The notes under the pieces were generated by a model. It had not been told where the DNA came from, ran no database searches, and saw only the letters and a list, made by a program, of their open reading frames with translations. Shown here in pieces: positions 55,494 through 64,000 of a stretch of DNA of 64,000 nt. Within the stretch, counting starts at the first letter, position 1. Each line of letters begins with the position of its first letter. The stretch comes from Hamiltosporidium tvaerminnensis (taxonomy: Eukaryota; Microsporidia; Dubosqiidae). Location: the NCBI GenBank assembly GCA_022605425.2, contig CM061254.1:682001-746000 (forward strand). Direction: 5' to 3'. The position numbers and the translations under genes are program-made.

Positions 55494-55717
55494 TTGTTTA
55501 AGTCTTATAAGTTGTATAAGTTGTATAAGTCTTATAAGTTGTTTAAGCCTTATAAGTTGTTTAAGTTGTATAAGTCTTATAAGTTGTTTAAGCCTTATAA
55601 GTTGTTTAAGTTGTTTAAGTCTTATAAGTTGTATAAGTTGTATAAGTCTTATAAGTTGTTTAAGCCTTATAAGTTGTTTAAGTTGTTTAAGTCTTATAAG
55701 TTGTATAAGTCTTATAG
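55494..55717 (+). repeat. 9-bp minisatellite in divergent promoter
   Basis: About 25 uninterrupted 9-mers drawn from four variants: TTGTATAAG, TCTTATAAG, TTGTTTAAG and CCTTATAAG. They form higher-order blocks (for example TTGTATAAG-TCTTATAAG-TTGTTTAAG-CCTTATAAG). Two plus-strand frames stay open through it purely because of the periodicity. Each unit holds a TATAAG/TTTAAG word resembling a TATA element, between two genes that both start with CCCATG. Confidence 0.92.
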
Positions 55718-55809
55718 TTTAAAGAATTGAAAATGTTATTTTATTTTTTTTTGTCTTTTTTTTTTGGTTGAAGAAAATTCTAAAATAAATATTTTGCCGA
55801 AATTAAAAA

Positions 55810-55812
55810 CCC
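55810..55812 (+). promoter_or_regulatory. CCC motif abutting UTP14 start
   Basis: AAAACCCATGAG: CCC occupies -1 to -3 relative to the ATG. It is the mirror of the arrangement at the divergent 131-residue gene. Confidence 0.5.
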
Positions 55813-56793
55813 ATGAGTAAAAATAAGAAAAATAACGATATTTCAAATAAAAATGATAATAAATTTAATAATTGTAGTACAGATACAACCAAATATATGA
55901 AGGATGAATCTTCAAATAAAAATGATAATAAATTTAATAATTGTAGTACAAATACAACCAAAGATACAAAAAATAATATTTCTTATAAACTTGACTCGAT
56001 TCCACAAACAGAAATTGAAAAAACGATGGATGAAGTTTTAAAGAAAAGTAAATACAATTTAATGTTAAAAAGACAAGAAAGATTTTATAAACAAGATTTT
56101 GACAAAAAAATGCAACGAATTAAAAAAATAAAAAGTAAAAATTACAGAAAAATCAGACGAAGAACGAAACTAAAGAGTGAAACAACAAATGGAGGAGAAG
56201 GCTTGAACCAAAGAGAAGTAATAAACAATAATGATGATTATATTGATGACTGTACTGATGATTCTGGGGTATCACAGAGTGACTCAAATTTTAAAGAAAA
56301 TAATTTTGAATATGAAGATGTCAGTGATACTTCTACATCTGAAAATTGTAAAGAAATTGTAAAAAATGTATTTCCAATCTCAGAAAATGAAAAAGAATTT
56401 AAAGAAGAAAAAAAAGAAATTGTTGAAGAAGAAATGCCAAAACAGGAAGAAATATATTTACCGGGATGGGGTAATTGGGCAGGATTTGGTTTAAAAGATA
56501 CCAAAACAAGTACAAACACCACAGTAAATGTAACAGATGGTATTAAAAATTATAAAAGAAAAGATTTTCAGAAGAGTCATGTACTTATAAATGAAAAAGT
56601 AAAAAATTCACACGAAAAATACCAAGTAGAACTTCCCTTTGGATATTCAAAAGAAAATTTTTCTTTGAAAGTACAAACACCTCTTTCAAAGGAATGGAAT
56701 ACTTTAAGAATTTTTAATAAGTTTGTTAAATCAAATACAACAGAAAATAAAGAAAAAGAAACTGAAAATTTTGTTTATCGACCTAAATTATAA
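55813..56793 (+). CDS. UTP14: SSU processome component UTP14
   Basis: Component of the nucleolar small-subunit processome, needed for U3-dependent 18S rRNA maturation and activation of the helicase Dhr1. Diagnostic blocks are the basic KKIKSKNYRKIRRR (residues 104-117), the family signature LPGWGNWAGFG (216-226), KSHVLINEKV (254-263), KYQVELPFGYSKENF (269-283), and TPLSKEWNTLRIF (289-301). The order is that of the family, where PGWGSWGG and the C-terminal KY...LP(Y/F)...P(I/L)G(K/P)E(W/F)N are conserved. At 326 residues it is less than half of yeast Utp14, keeping mostly the C-terminal part. Residues 11-33 and 34-56 are an in-frame tandem duplication (SNKNDNKFNNCST...). The acidic stretch 140-210 is normal for the family. 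The ATG directly follows CCC. Confidence 0.9.
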   Translation: MSKNKKNNDISNKNDNKFNNCSTDTTKYMKDESSNKNDNKFNNCSTNTTKDTKNNISYKLDSIPQTEIEKTMDEVLKKSKYNLMLKRQERFYKQDFDKKMQRIKKIKSKNYRKIRRRTKLKSETTNGGEGLNQREVINNNDDYIDDCTDDSGVSQSDSNFKENNFEYEDVSDTSTSENCKEIVKNVFPISENEKEFKEEKKEIVEEEMPKQEEIYLPGWGNWAGFGLKDTKTSTNTTVNVTDGIKNYKRKDFQKSHVLINEKVKNSHEKYQVELPFGYSKENFSLKVQTPLSKEWNTLRIFNKFVKSNTTENKEKETENFVYRPKL

Positions 56794-58122
56794 ATAAAAT
56801 ATTTATTTTAATTGAATTACAAATAAACATGTTTCTGACTTAGATTTTGAATAAAAAATATTTATTTTACTTGAATTACAAATAAAAATAAATATTTATT
56901 GACTTAGATTTTCAATAAACATATTTCTGACTTAGATTTTGAATTAAAATAAATATTCATCGACTTAAATTACAACTAAAAAGTTTCTGTTTGACTTAAA
57001 TTTTTAATAAAATATTTTTTATGTTTATTAGTCTGTAAAAATAGATATTTTTTTATAAATTAGAATTTAATTATAAATTTTGTATAATCTAAGATAAAAG
57101 TTGGAATTTAAAATTTTTTTGTTTGATTTAAAAAAATATTTTTAATCTGTAAATTTCAGATCATTTAATAACGAAATATAATTTAAAAACAGATAATAAA
57201 ATATTTTTTATATCTCGAATACAGATTTATATTTTTATATGAAAATGAATATAAGAGTTGCATTTTTAGTTGGATACAAGATGTATGTTTTAAATCTCCT
57301 ATTTATGTTATTACATAAACAATTATAAAAAAAATATTCAATACACAAATAACAAAATAAAGTTATTTCTAATCTTTTTTTACAATTTTAGTTATTTTTT
57401 ACCAAATATTTTTATTTTTCAATAATCACTTTATTTTCTTAAATAGATTTTCTAAGTTTGATACTTCGATTGATTAATATTTTCATCCTAGAATCGTGAA
57501 ATTAAAGATCACATGTTTCTATAATATTTCTAATATTTTTACTTTAATTATATTTCTTTTTTTAATATTATTTTTTATAAAATCTCTAATCTTCTTAATT
57601 TATGAAATCAGATAGGAAAATAAATTTTTACTTTCGTTTAAGTCATGTTTATATTTCAATTCAAATTTAATACTTATAAGATGAACTCTCGTAAGTACTT
57701 AAATATCTTATTATTGAATTTGAGGTAATCTAAATTAATAATCAATATAACGATTGATTAAAGAAATACAAACCATGGGAATTATAAAGTAGTAAATTAA
57801 ATTTATTTCAATAGAAAATTCGGTAGAATTAAAGAATTTTCAGTTGATATTGTATTCGTTTGTAAAAACACATTTATTTAATATTTTCTTATAAAATATT
57901 CTAGAAAATTACAAAATTAAATTACAAGAGAACATACTATTCAATACGATTAGGAATAATTAGTAAAATACTTTTGTTTAGCGCTTGAAAAACAAAAATA
58001 TTGTGAAACAGAAATATAAGACAATAAACAAACTAAATTTGGATAATTAAATATAAAATTCTGAAACAAAAATTTATTTGTTTCATATGAAATTATAAAA
58101 AAAAGGAATAAAAAACAAACAA
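56794..58122. repeat. AT-rich spacer with GACTTAGATTTT repeats
   Basis: Bases 56794-57015 are imperfect tandem copies of a unit containing AAATATTTATT, TGACTTAGATTTTGAATAAA and GAATTACAAATAAA. From 57016 to 58122 I see only AT-rich sequence. The short minus frame 57950-58150 overlaps the PMT start and is not called. Confidence 0.7.
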
Positions 58123-60390
58123 ATGAACAGACAATTTTACACTTCAACAATTTTATTTCTTCTTGATTTTACAATAAAGACTTTTAAAATAGAAAATGGA
58201 AATTTTGTTATTTGGGACGAAGCGCATTTTGGAAAATTTGCACAGAGATATGCGAATAGAGAATTTTATTTTGATGTACATCCACCTCTGGGAAAAATGA
58301 TGACGGCTGTGTCTAATGTTCTTTTTAATAAAGATAGAGAATTTAAATTTGAATCGTCTGAAGAATATCCAACTGGTACTGATTACCCGAGTATGCGAAG
58401 ATTTCATGCTTTTATTAGTTCTTTTATACCTTTGTTAGCATACCTGACATTGATTAATCTACAATTTACACATTTTACTTCTTTGATCACCGCCCTTTTA
58501 CTTGTATTTGAAAATGGAATGGTTTCTATTTCAAGGCTTATTTTACTTGACTCACATCTTCTATTTTTTACTGCACTCACCACATATTTTTTAACTCGAT
58601 ATTTGTCTCGCAAATATCTCATTAAAGATGAAATAATTAATAAGAATCTTAAGAATATTTGTGAGATTATAGAAACCAAACCTTATCTAGATCAAGAAAA
58701 TGAGATAAAATCCAATTCAAGTAAAAATCTAAGTAAAAATGTAAAGACAGGTTCTAATATAGATAAAGAACCAAAACCAGACCCTAGTGCAATTCAAGAT
58801 AAACCCTCGAACAATCAAACATATCTAAACTACAATCCTATTCCTACACTTTTATTTTTAGGTCTATCAATAGGATGTGTCTTAAGCGTGAAATGGATCG
58901 GTTGTCTCACAACACTTTACTCGGGTCTTCCAATAATATTCATCCTCTATAAAAAATTAATCAACAAAGATTATTCTTTGCTAAATTTTACAAAAAAATT
59001 AACCGCATTATCCATTCTTCTAATACTAACACCTATATCGATATACATTTTATTTTTTATTCTTCACTTCCGTATTCTTATATACTCAGGATCAGATGAT
59101 AGTCACATGAGCTCATTATTTCAATCAAGGCTTGTAAACAGTGAGATCGGTACAGTAAATAAATATATAAATTACGGTACGGTTGTTACACTAAAATCTT
59201 CAAAAAACGCTGGCGGTAATCTTCATTCCCACCAACATTCATACCCAGACACACCCGGAAATCACTACCAAATAACTACATACCATCACTCAGACACCAA
59301 CAACAACTGGGCGTTTCAGAAAGTCACAGATACACCAACTAATCCGCGTTTTCTTGGACATAACGATAAAATAGTCCTGTACCATACAGAGACCCAACAA
59401 TATCTCTCTATACTACAGAATCGTGTTACCTCTTCACCACTCACCACTGCCAGTATATGGACACTTGAAATCGTTACAGATATACTTGGCAAAGAACATA
59501 ATGTTAAAACACTTACTACTCGATTTAGACTTAAAAATGTCGAATCAGGTTGTTACTTGTCATCTAGCAACAATAATTATCCTTCATGGGGATATAACCA
59601 AGGAGAGGTTGTCTGTACCAAGAAAAAAGATGTTACAACACTTTGGAACATAGAAAGCAATCCATACAAATCAAACAATGAAGAACATAATAAAGAAAGA
59701 AACCAAGAAAGTAATCAAGAACATATTAAAGAAGGCGATGACGAAAATTTACAACTAGTAAATCCTGAGTACAGAGAAGTAAGAAATTTACAAACTTTTT
59801 TTATTTCACATTTTTTACATCTCAATACTTCAATGTTCCTCACCAATAAATCTTTTACACAAGAAAAAGACTTAGAACCTGTCAGATTAGTAAGTAAACC
59901 TATAGAATGGTTTATTCTACGACGAGGATTAAGGATGACAGGATGGTCAACTGAAAGACCAAAATTTTACATGTTTGGAAATCCCATCTCCTGGTACTTA
60001 AGCAATATATGTGTACTAATAGGACCCCTTATTTTACTAATAAAAACCATAAAAATAAAAAGAAATTTGAAAAACAGACTCGATCCCACAATCAAACATA
60101 ATATAGCACGAGATTATCTATGTATCTATTTATTTACAGGTGGTTGGTTATTACACTATATTCCGTTCTTCTTCGTAGGAAGAGTATTATACTTCCATCA
60201 TTACTTCCCTGCCTTGTTCTTTTCCATTTTATCTACTTCTTATGTCCTACAGCATACAAGAAAAATAAGTATTTTTATTTTATTTATTTGTATTCTCACT
60301 TTCTTTCTCTTCTCTCCTCTCACTTACGGAATAGTAAATATAGAAAATATGAAATATTTTAAATGGATAAGTACATGGGATTTTACATAA
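58123..60390 (+). CDS. PMT2: Protein O-mannosyltransferase, PMT2/POMT2 type
   Basis: ER membrane enzyme that transfers mannose from dolichyl-phosphate mannose to Ser/Thr of secretory proteins; PMT2-class members normally pair with a PMT1-class partner. The first luminal loop has the catalytic acidic pair in VIWDEAHFGKFAQRY (D32, E33), followed by REFYFDVHPPLGKMM (46-60). DEAHFGKF points to the PMT2 class rather than PMT1 (DEVHFGGF) or PMT4. Then come MRRFHAF (91-97), SISRLILLDSHLLFF (135-149, with the conserved Arg) and SVKWIG (255-260). A luminal MIR domain follows at about 335-515 (SGSDDSHMSSLFQSRL, YGTVVTLKS, WAFQKV, FRLKNVESGCYLS), then GWSTERPKFYMFGNPISWYL and the HYIPFFFVGRVLYFHHYFPA segment near the C-terminus. 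Length 755 is normal. Residues 165-237 form a Lys/Asn-rich insertion between membrane segments, longer than usual. No CCC signal lies near the ATG. Confidence 0.95.
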   Translation: MNRQFYTSTILFLLDFTIKTFKIENGNFVIWDEAHFGKFAQRYANREFYFDVHPPLGKMMTAVSNVLFNKDREFKFESSEEYPTGTDYPSMRRFHAFISSFIPLLAYLTLINLQFTHFTSLITALLLVFENGMVSISRLILLDSHLLFFTALTTYFLTRYLSRKYLIKDEIINKNLKNICEIIETKPYLDQENEIKSNSSKNLSKNVKTGSNIDKEPKPDPSAIQDKPSNNQTYLNYNPIPTLLFLGLSIGCVLSVKWIGCLTTLYSGLPIIFILYKKLINKDYSLLNFTKKLTALSILLILTPISIYILFFILHFRILIYSGSDDSHMSSLFQSRLVNSEIGTVNKYINYGTVVTLKSSKNAGGNLHSHQHSYPDTPGNHYQITTYHHSDTNNNWAFQKVTDTPTNPRFLGHNDKIVLYHTETQQYLSILQNRVTSSPLTTASIWTLEIVTDILGKEHNVKTLTTRFRLKNVESGCYLSSSNNNYPSWGYNQGEVVCTKKKDVTTLWNIESNPYKSNNEEHNKERNQESNQEHIKEGDDENLQLVNPEYREVRNLQTFFISHFLHLNTSMFLTNKSFTQEKDLEPVRLVSKPIEWFILRRGLRMTGWSTERPKFYMFGNPISWYLSNICVLIGPLILLIKTIKIKRNLKNRLDPTIKHNIARDYLCIYLFTGGWLLHYIPFFFVGRVLYFHHYFPALFFSILSTSYVLQHTRKISIFILFICILTFFLFSPLTYGIVNIENMKYFKWISTWDFT

Positions 60391-60636
60391 AAATAAAGGA
60401 ACAATAATAGTAATTGTTATTTATATTTGTAAAATTTATATTGGTAATAGATATATCTGTAAAATTTATATCTGTAAAGTTTATATCTGTAAAATTTATA
60501 TTAGTAATAGATATTTACTATACAAATCAATATTTGTAATATTTATATTAGTAATGTCTTCTATTTTTCTTATTAAGAAATTTGAATAAAATATTTTAAA
60601 TAAAAATGTTTAAAGAAGACTTAAATGTCTCTTTAT
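60391..60636. repeat. AT-rich tandem repeat downstream of PMT2
   Basis: Units containing ATATCTGTAAA(A/G)TTTAT and TATTAGTAATAGATAT repeat imperfectly from about 60420 to 60560. No coding potential. Confidence 0.7.
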
Positions 60637-60825
60637 TTACTTTTTGTTGGTTTTGAACACAAAAGAATTATAAAATATTTGCAACGCAACCAACAAGGGT
60701 ATAAAATAACGGAAATAAAAAAAAAGGAAATGAAATGTAAAAAAAATAAAAAATATTTTTTTTAAATTTACTTGCAAGAAATATAATAAGAGGTAATCTG
60801 AGTTAAATATATTATTTAAAACCAT
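60637..60825 (-). CDS. Doubtful 62-aa membrane protein frame
   Basis: ATG-initiated frame, very hydrophobic from residue 10 to 52 (with FRYFIPLLVALQIFYNSFVF) and ending KTNKK. Much of it is poly-T driven Phe codons, it has no CCC signal and no family is recognised. It could equally be an AT-rich artefact. Confidence 0.2.
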   Translation of the reverse strand: MVLNNIFNSDYLLLYFLQVNLKKIFFIFFTFHFLFFYFRYFIPLLVALQIFYNSFVFKTNKK

Positions 60826-61140
60826 AATAAGTTTTATTCTAAGTAATTGATAAACTAAATATAAGAAATATAAAAATAATAAATGAAAGAAGTCATAAAA
60901 TATATATTTGCTGTATTTCTTTATTCTTTTAATATAATATTAGTTGTATTTCTTTCTTTAAACTATAACTGGGTTTGTAAAGTATTATTTTTTTAAGTTC
61001 TTATATTCCCACGTTCGTTTTCTTTATTTCTATCTCAATTCTACTCTTCTAATTTGATTAATTAAATCACGTAAATTAAATCACGTAAATTTAATCAAAG
61101 ATAAAAAAATATTTTTTTTTATTTAAATTTTTACAATTAA
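60826..61140. other. AT-rich spacer
   Basis: Contains a 37-codon ATG frame (60883-60996, MKEVIKYIFAVFLYSF...) that is hydrophobic and unsupported, and a direct repeat AAATCACGTAAATT near 61065-61085 upstream of the next gene. Nothing firmer. Confidence 0.4.
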
Positions 61141-62412
61141 ATGTTCATGAAAATACTTTGGTATTTCTGTATCACTAAATACGTATTAACTTCGTCATAT
61201 TTAGAAACTTTAAGTGATGATAAGATGAATGTTTATACAATTCATACATTTATAGATAATTATATAAAAGAAATGTACAATAATGTTTCTGAAAGTGTAC
61301 TGCAATCTAACGACAAGAATCATTTATTAGTTGGTTACACTGAAACTATCAACAGTAATGAAATAAGCAGATTGAGTGATTTTATTGTAGAGCGGGAATT
61401 TAAAAATATGGAGATTAATTTTTTAATGGTAAAGAATAACGAAGAAGTAGAAAAAGTATTTACAATTCCCTTTTTGATTTTGAAAAGAGAAAAATGTAAG
61501 AAAACTAAACTTACAGTACTAAAGTTCGTAGAAACAGTTGATGAAAACGAAAAAGATTCTTGTAATTATTTAAGTGCTGGTACCTTCAGAAATACAAAGT
61601 TTATCATGAAAATGTTGGTTTTCTATTTAATAATTCTACAAAAGACGGTATTTAAATGCAGAAATCCAACAGAAAATATTGGTTTAATTGTTTATTATGG
61701 GAAATCTCAAGATTTTCTCTTAAATAATTTTCGTAATGATTATGTTGCAAATCTTGTACAGAATAATGTTTCCGCTTCTAATTTGAATCTATTGGTAGGA
61801 AATGATTCTATTTTTAATATAAAAAAAGGAAATTTACAAAAATTTATAAATTTTTGTCATAAAAATTTTGATATAAATAGATTTACGAGTATAAAAATAT
61901 TTAAACTACAAAAAAATGAAGAACGTACTTATAGCTTAGAAAATTCTATGGAATCAGGCAAATTAGACTTACTTGTAGATTCTTATGAATTACATTTTGT
62001 ACCACAGATTAGTACAAAGGTAGTCTCATATTTCATTCCATACATATCATTTAAAATTTTTACAGAAAAAAAAGGTAAAATTAGAAATAAAATATATAAA
62101 TTTGAATCTAATCTTTATAAATATACATATGAAGTTGAAAACCTATCTTTAAGATTAAAAAAAGAAGAAGAAAATTTCAATGGAAGTATTACTAGACAAG
62201 ATAATTCATCAAATATTTATATTTTATATTTTAAATATAAATCACATTCAGGAAAAATATTTTGGGCAGATTTTGATCGTAAATTGTTTTCTGGTAATAA
62301 ACATACAGAAGAACAAAATGATAAATTTTTTATGTTTAAAAATTTACTTTATGAAATGATAGATTTATATTTTTGTTGTAAAAAATGGTATGTCTTCCAA
62401 GAGAAAGAGTAA
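61141..62412 (+). CDS. Hypothetical 423-aa secreted protein
   Basis: Not recognised. The N-terminus MFMKILWYFCITKYVLTSSY looks like a signal peptide or uncleaved anchor. The rest is hydrophilic, Lys/Asn/Glu-rich, with scattered Cys (C119, C141, C172, C239 and a C-terminal CC pair) and no repeats. A moderately hydrophobic stretch at about 153-166 (MKMLVFYLIILQKT) could be a second membrane segment or a buried strand. The frame is long, ATG-initiated and has coding-like composition, so the gene is surely real. No CCC motif lies close to the ATG, as with PMT2 next to it. Long, fast-evolving signal-peptide proteins without homologues are common in microsporidia; a host-facing role would be a guess. 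Confidence 0.85.
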   Translation: MFMKILWYFCITKYVLTSSYLETLSDDKMNVYTIHTFIDNYIKEMYNNVSESVLQSNDKNHLLVGYTETINSNEISRLSDFIVEREFKNMEINFLMVKNNEEVEKVFTIPFLILKREKCKKTKLTVLKFVETVDENEKDSCNYLSAGTFRNTKFIMKMLVFYLIILQKTVFKCRNPTENIGLIVYYGKSQDFLLNNFRNDYVANLVQNNVSASNLNLLVGNDSIFNIKKGNLQKFINFCHKNFDINRFTSIKIFKLQKNEERTYSLENSMESGKLDLLVDSYELHFVPQISTKVVSYFIPYISFKIFTEKKGKIRNKIYKFESNLYKYTYEVENLSLRLKKEEENFNGSITRQDNSSNIYILYFKYKSHSGKIFWADFDRKLFSGNKHTEEQNDKFFMFKNLLYEMIDLYFCCKKWYVFQEKE

Positions 62413-63124
62413 AATTTTATAAGTTTTAAGTAAAATTGTTTTTTTCTAAGTTTAATCTACTCTTAAATATATTTTTAAAAACTATTTATTGCGGTTTTAA
62501 TAAATAAGATAGGAAAGCAAATCGTTGTTTATTTTATTAAAAATTGTTTTTACAAGTCTAAAAGATAGATTTGAATAAACTGGTAAATTTTGTATTTTGT
62601 GGTATAAATGAGTAAAGAAAGTCAAATACCGTGAAATTTCCAATGAATTGATAAGAGACAAATTAAAAGATTAAATAGCAAAATTTATCTTCTAATATAC
62701 TCTTGGTTTCAATAATGAACTTTTCTCAGTGAATATGAAGTTTATTATCTAGTTCTCTAATAGATTCGAAATACCAGTAAGATCGAGAGATGTAATATTT
62801 ATAAATTCTCTCAATTATAAGATCTATCTTCTACTTTACAAAACTGCAAATTCAAATCAGATTTTTTTTTTACAAATAGTAAAATTAAGATTAGTTTACA
62901 ATTAAATATAAAAAATTTTAGAAATTCAAACACAATTGTGGTTTAAAAAAGGCAATTAAATATTAGAATGATTGAATTGATATAAGAAATGCTTTTTTTA
63001 TCAAAATTTAGTATAAAAACAGAAATAAGAAAACCTATTTCAATATATTTTTTTGAGAAATTGAATTATTTGAAATAGAATTGGTTGGTTTATAATAAAT
63101 TTTCAATAATTTAAACTCACCTAT
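62413..63124. other. AT-rich gene-free stretch
   Basis: No feature supported between the last gene and the next family A copy. Confidence 0.55.
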
Positions 63125-63830
63125 TTCAGTTGAAGTGACATAAGTTGTATTGCTTTCATGATTAACGCAATTTATGGTTTAACATAGATAATTGGTTAAT
63201 CGGTATTCAATTATCACTCATTATACCGAAATACTAACGCTTTTACCCAGAAAGAGTGCAGAACCTTTTTAAGTTGCTGGGAACCATCTAGACTTGGTTA
63301 ATGTCAGCTTCCTGATATGTGATTGTTGTTAAAACTCTTCTGTCTCTTAAGTATCAGTAGCCCACTTCTTAATTCCATTTTTTAAGAAGCATTTAGACTT
63401 CCAACTAAAGCATACCTCGAAAACTTACATGAATTTAATCTAGGATGTTGAAATGCCATATCAACAAACCTAGATTGATTTCCAATCTTCCTAGTTTTAT
63501 GAAGGATATGTATTTTCACATCTCTCAATACAAAGTCTTCTAGCCCTAGTGAAAACCCCTGTACTTATGCTCTCTACTGACAACATCCTACAAACCCAGC
63601 CGATTCTACGATCGAGTTACACATAAAACAACGAAATATATTTCTAAAAATTTTCATTATTTTATAGACTTCTTCTCATTATGTACAATACCCATAGAGC
63701 ATCCGAAAATATAGTGTGTCATTAGTATAACCAAAAATTCAAACAATTATTCCAAGCCAAATATATCTTATCATTGACAAGTAGATGTTATTTTGGTCAT
63801 AATCCCTCCACGAAATTAGAATAATATAGA
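63125..63830 (+). repeat. Family A repeat, degenerate copy
   Basis: Matches family A in order: GATTAACGCAATTTATGGTT (element: GACATTAACGCAGTTCTAGGTT), ATGCCATATCAACAAACCTA, TCAATACAAAGTCTTCTAGC, CGATCGAGTTACACATAAAA and AATCCCTCCACG at the right end. About one base in four to five differs, so it is old. A family B LINE starts about 70 bp further on. Confidence 0.82.
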
Positions 63831-63899
63831 AAATTTAATTAAAAATAAAGTAAAAAATTGTTAGAGATAAGTTTAAATTAAAAAAGATTAAAATAATAA

Positions 63900-64000
63900 T
63901 TTAATAAAATTCTGAATTTAGATATTTTTTTACATTTTATATGTTTTCTTCTACCTCTTTAACAACTAATGTCTCTTCTTCCAAATCCTACTCTAAAAGA
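63900..64000 (-). mobile_element. LINE 3' end (family B), cut by window edge
   Basis: TTTAATAAAATTCTG starts the element's 3' end, followed by the conserved TTCTTCTACCTCTTTAAC and CTCTTCTTCCAAATCC words that encode the acidic C-terminal tail on the minus strand (VKEVEENI-like). One base change in CCTACTC introduces a stop compared with the 39-kb copy. The remainder of the copy lies beyond base 64000. Confidence 0.85.

Noticed and set aside
55405-55730. Two long periodic open frames (LISCLS / YKLFK repeats)
   Set aside because: They arise from the 9-bp period of the minisatellite, which keeps frames open; both overlap a better supported gene or its promoter.
60883-60996. 37-codon ATG frame encoding one hydrophobic helix
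   Set aside because: Too short and compositionally ordinary for AT-rich DNA; no start signal or recognisable family.
1-64000. tRNA, rRNA, CRISPR or bacterial-type operon features
   Set aside because: No convincing cloverleaf, rRNA block, spaced direct-repeat array or polycistronic gene set was seen on either strand by eye.

Overview
The window looks like nuclear DNA of a microsporidium with an expanded, transposon-rich, very AT-rich genome. Three things suggest this. (i) The recognisable genes are eukaryotic, short for their families and without visible introns: a NOT3/NOT5 NOT box, a TRF4-type poly(A) polymerase, RAE1/GLE2, UTP14 and a PMT2-type O-mannosyltransferase. (ii) Several start codons have a CCC run within about 15 nt upstream, as is known for microsporidian genes. 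(iii) The rest is old non-LTR retrotransposon debris. A Daphnia-parasite lineage such as Hamiltosporidium would fit, but that is an inference from style, not a demonstrated match.

Layout. Bases 1 to about 41,900 are nearly a gene desert. I can support only a 122-residue protein at 9.7-10.0 kb (with a decayed paralogue at 16 kb), an 88-residue tail-anchored protein at 28.1 kb, an 88-residue secreted or anchored protein at 33.5-33.8 kb and a 50-residue one-helix protein at 39 kb. Bases 41,984-62,412 are gene-rich: NOT5, TRF4 (-), a 731-residue unknown nuclear-type protein, GLE2 (-), a transposon cluster, a broken gene at 51.7-52.1 kb, a tail-anchored coiled-coil protein (-), UTP14, PMT2 and a secreted unknown protein. 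After 63.1 kb the transposons return.

Three dispersed repeat families can be defined. Family A is a ~727-bp element without an ORF or terminal inverted repeats; one copy has a 14-bp target-site duplication. Family B is the 3' part of a LINE whose C-terminus carries a CCHC-like knuckle and an RPD...D...EVGIT restriction-like endonuclease signature, as in R2/Dong-type elements. Two copies are fresh, 5'-truncated and flanked by 14- and 16-bp target-site duplications. Family C is a 230-234-bp SINE-like element present three times, each with an 11-14-bp duplication; one copy sits inside the endonuclease domain of a family B LINE. Family C is the best candidate here for something undescribed.

Functionally the identifiable genes are mostly RNA metabolism (deadenylation, oligo-adenylation for exosome decay, mRNA export, small-subunit rRNA processing) plus ER protein O-mannosylation. 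Tandem minisatellites occupy most intergenic gaps of the gene-rich part and have invaded two coding regions (TRF4, UTP14). No rRNA, tRNA or CRISPR was recognised.
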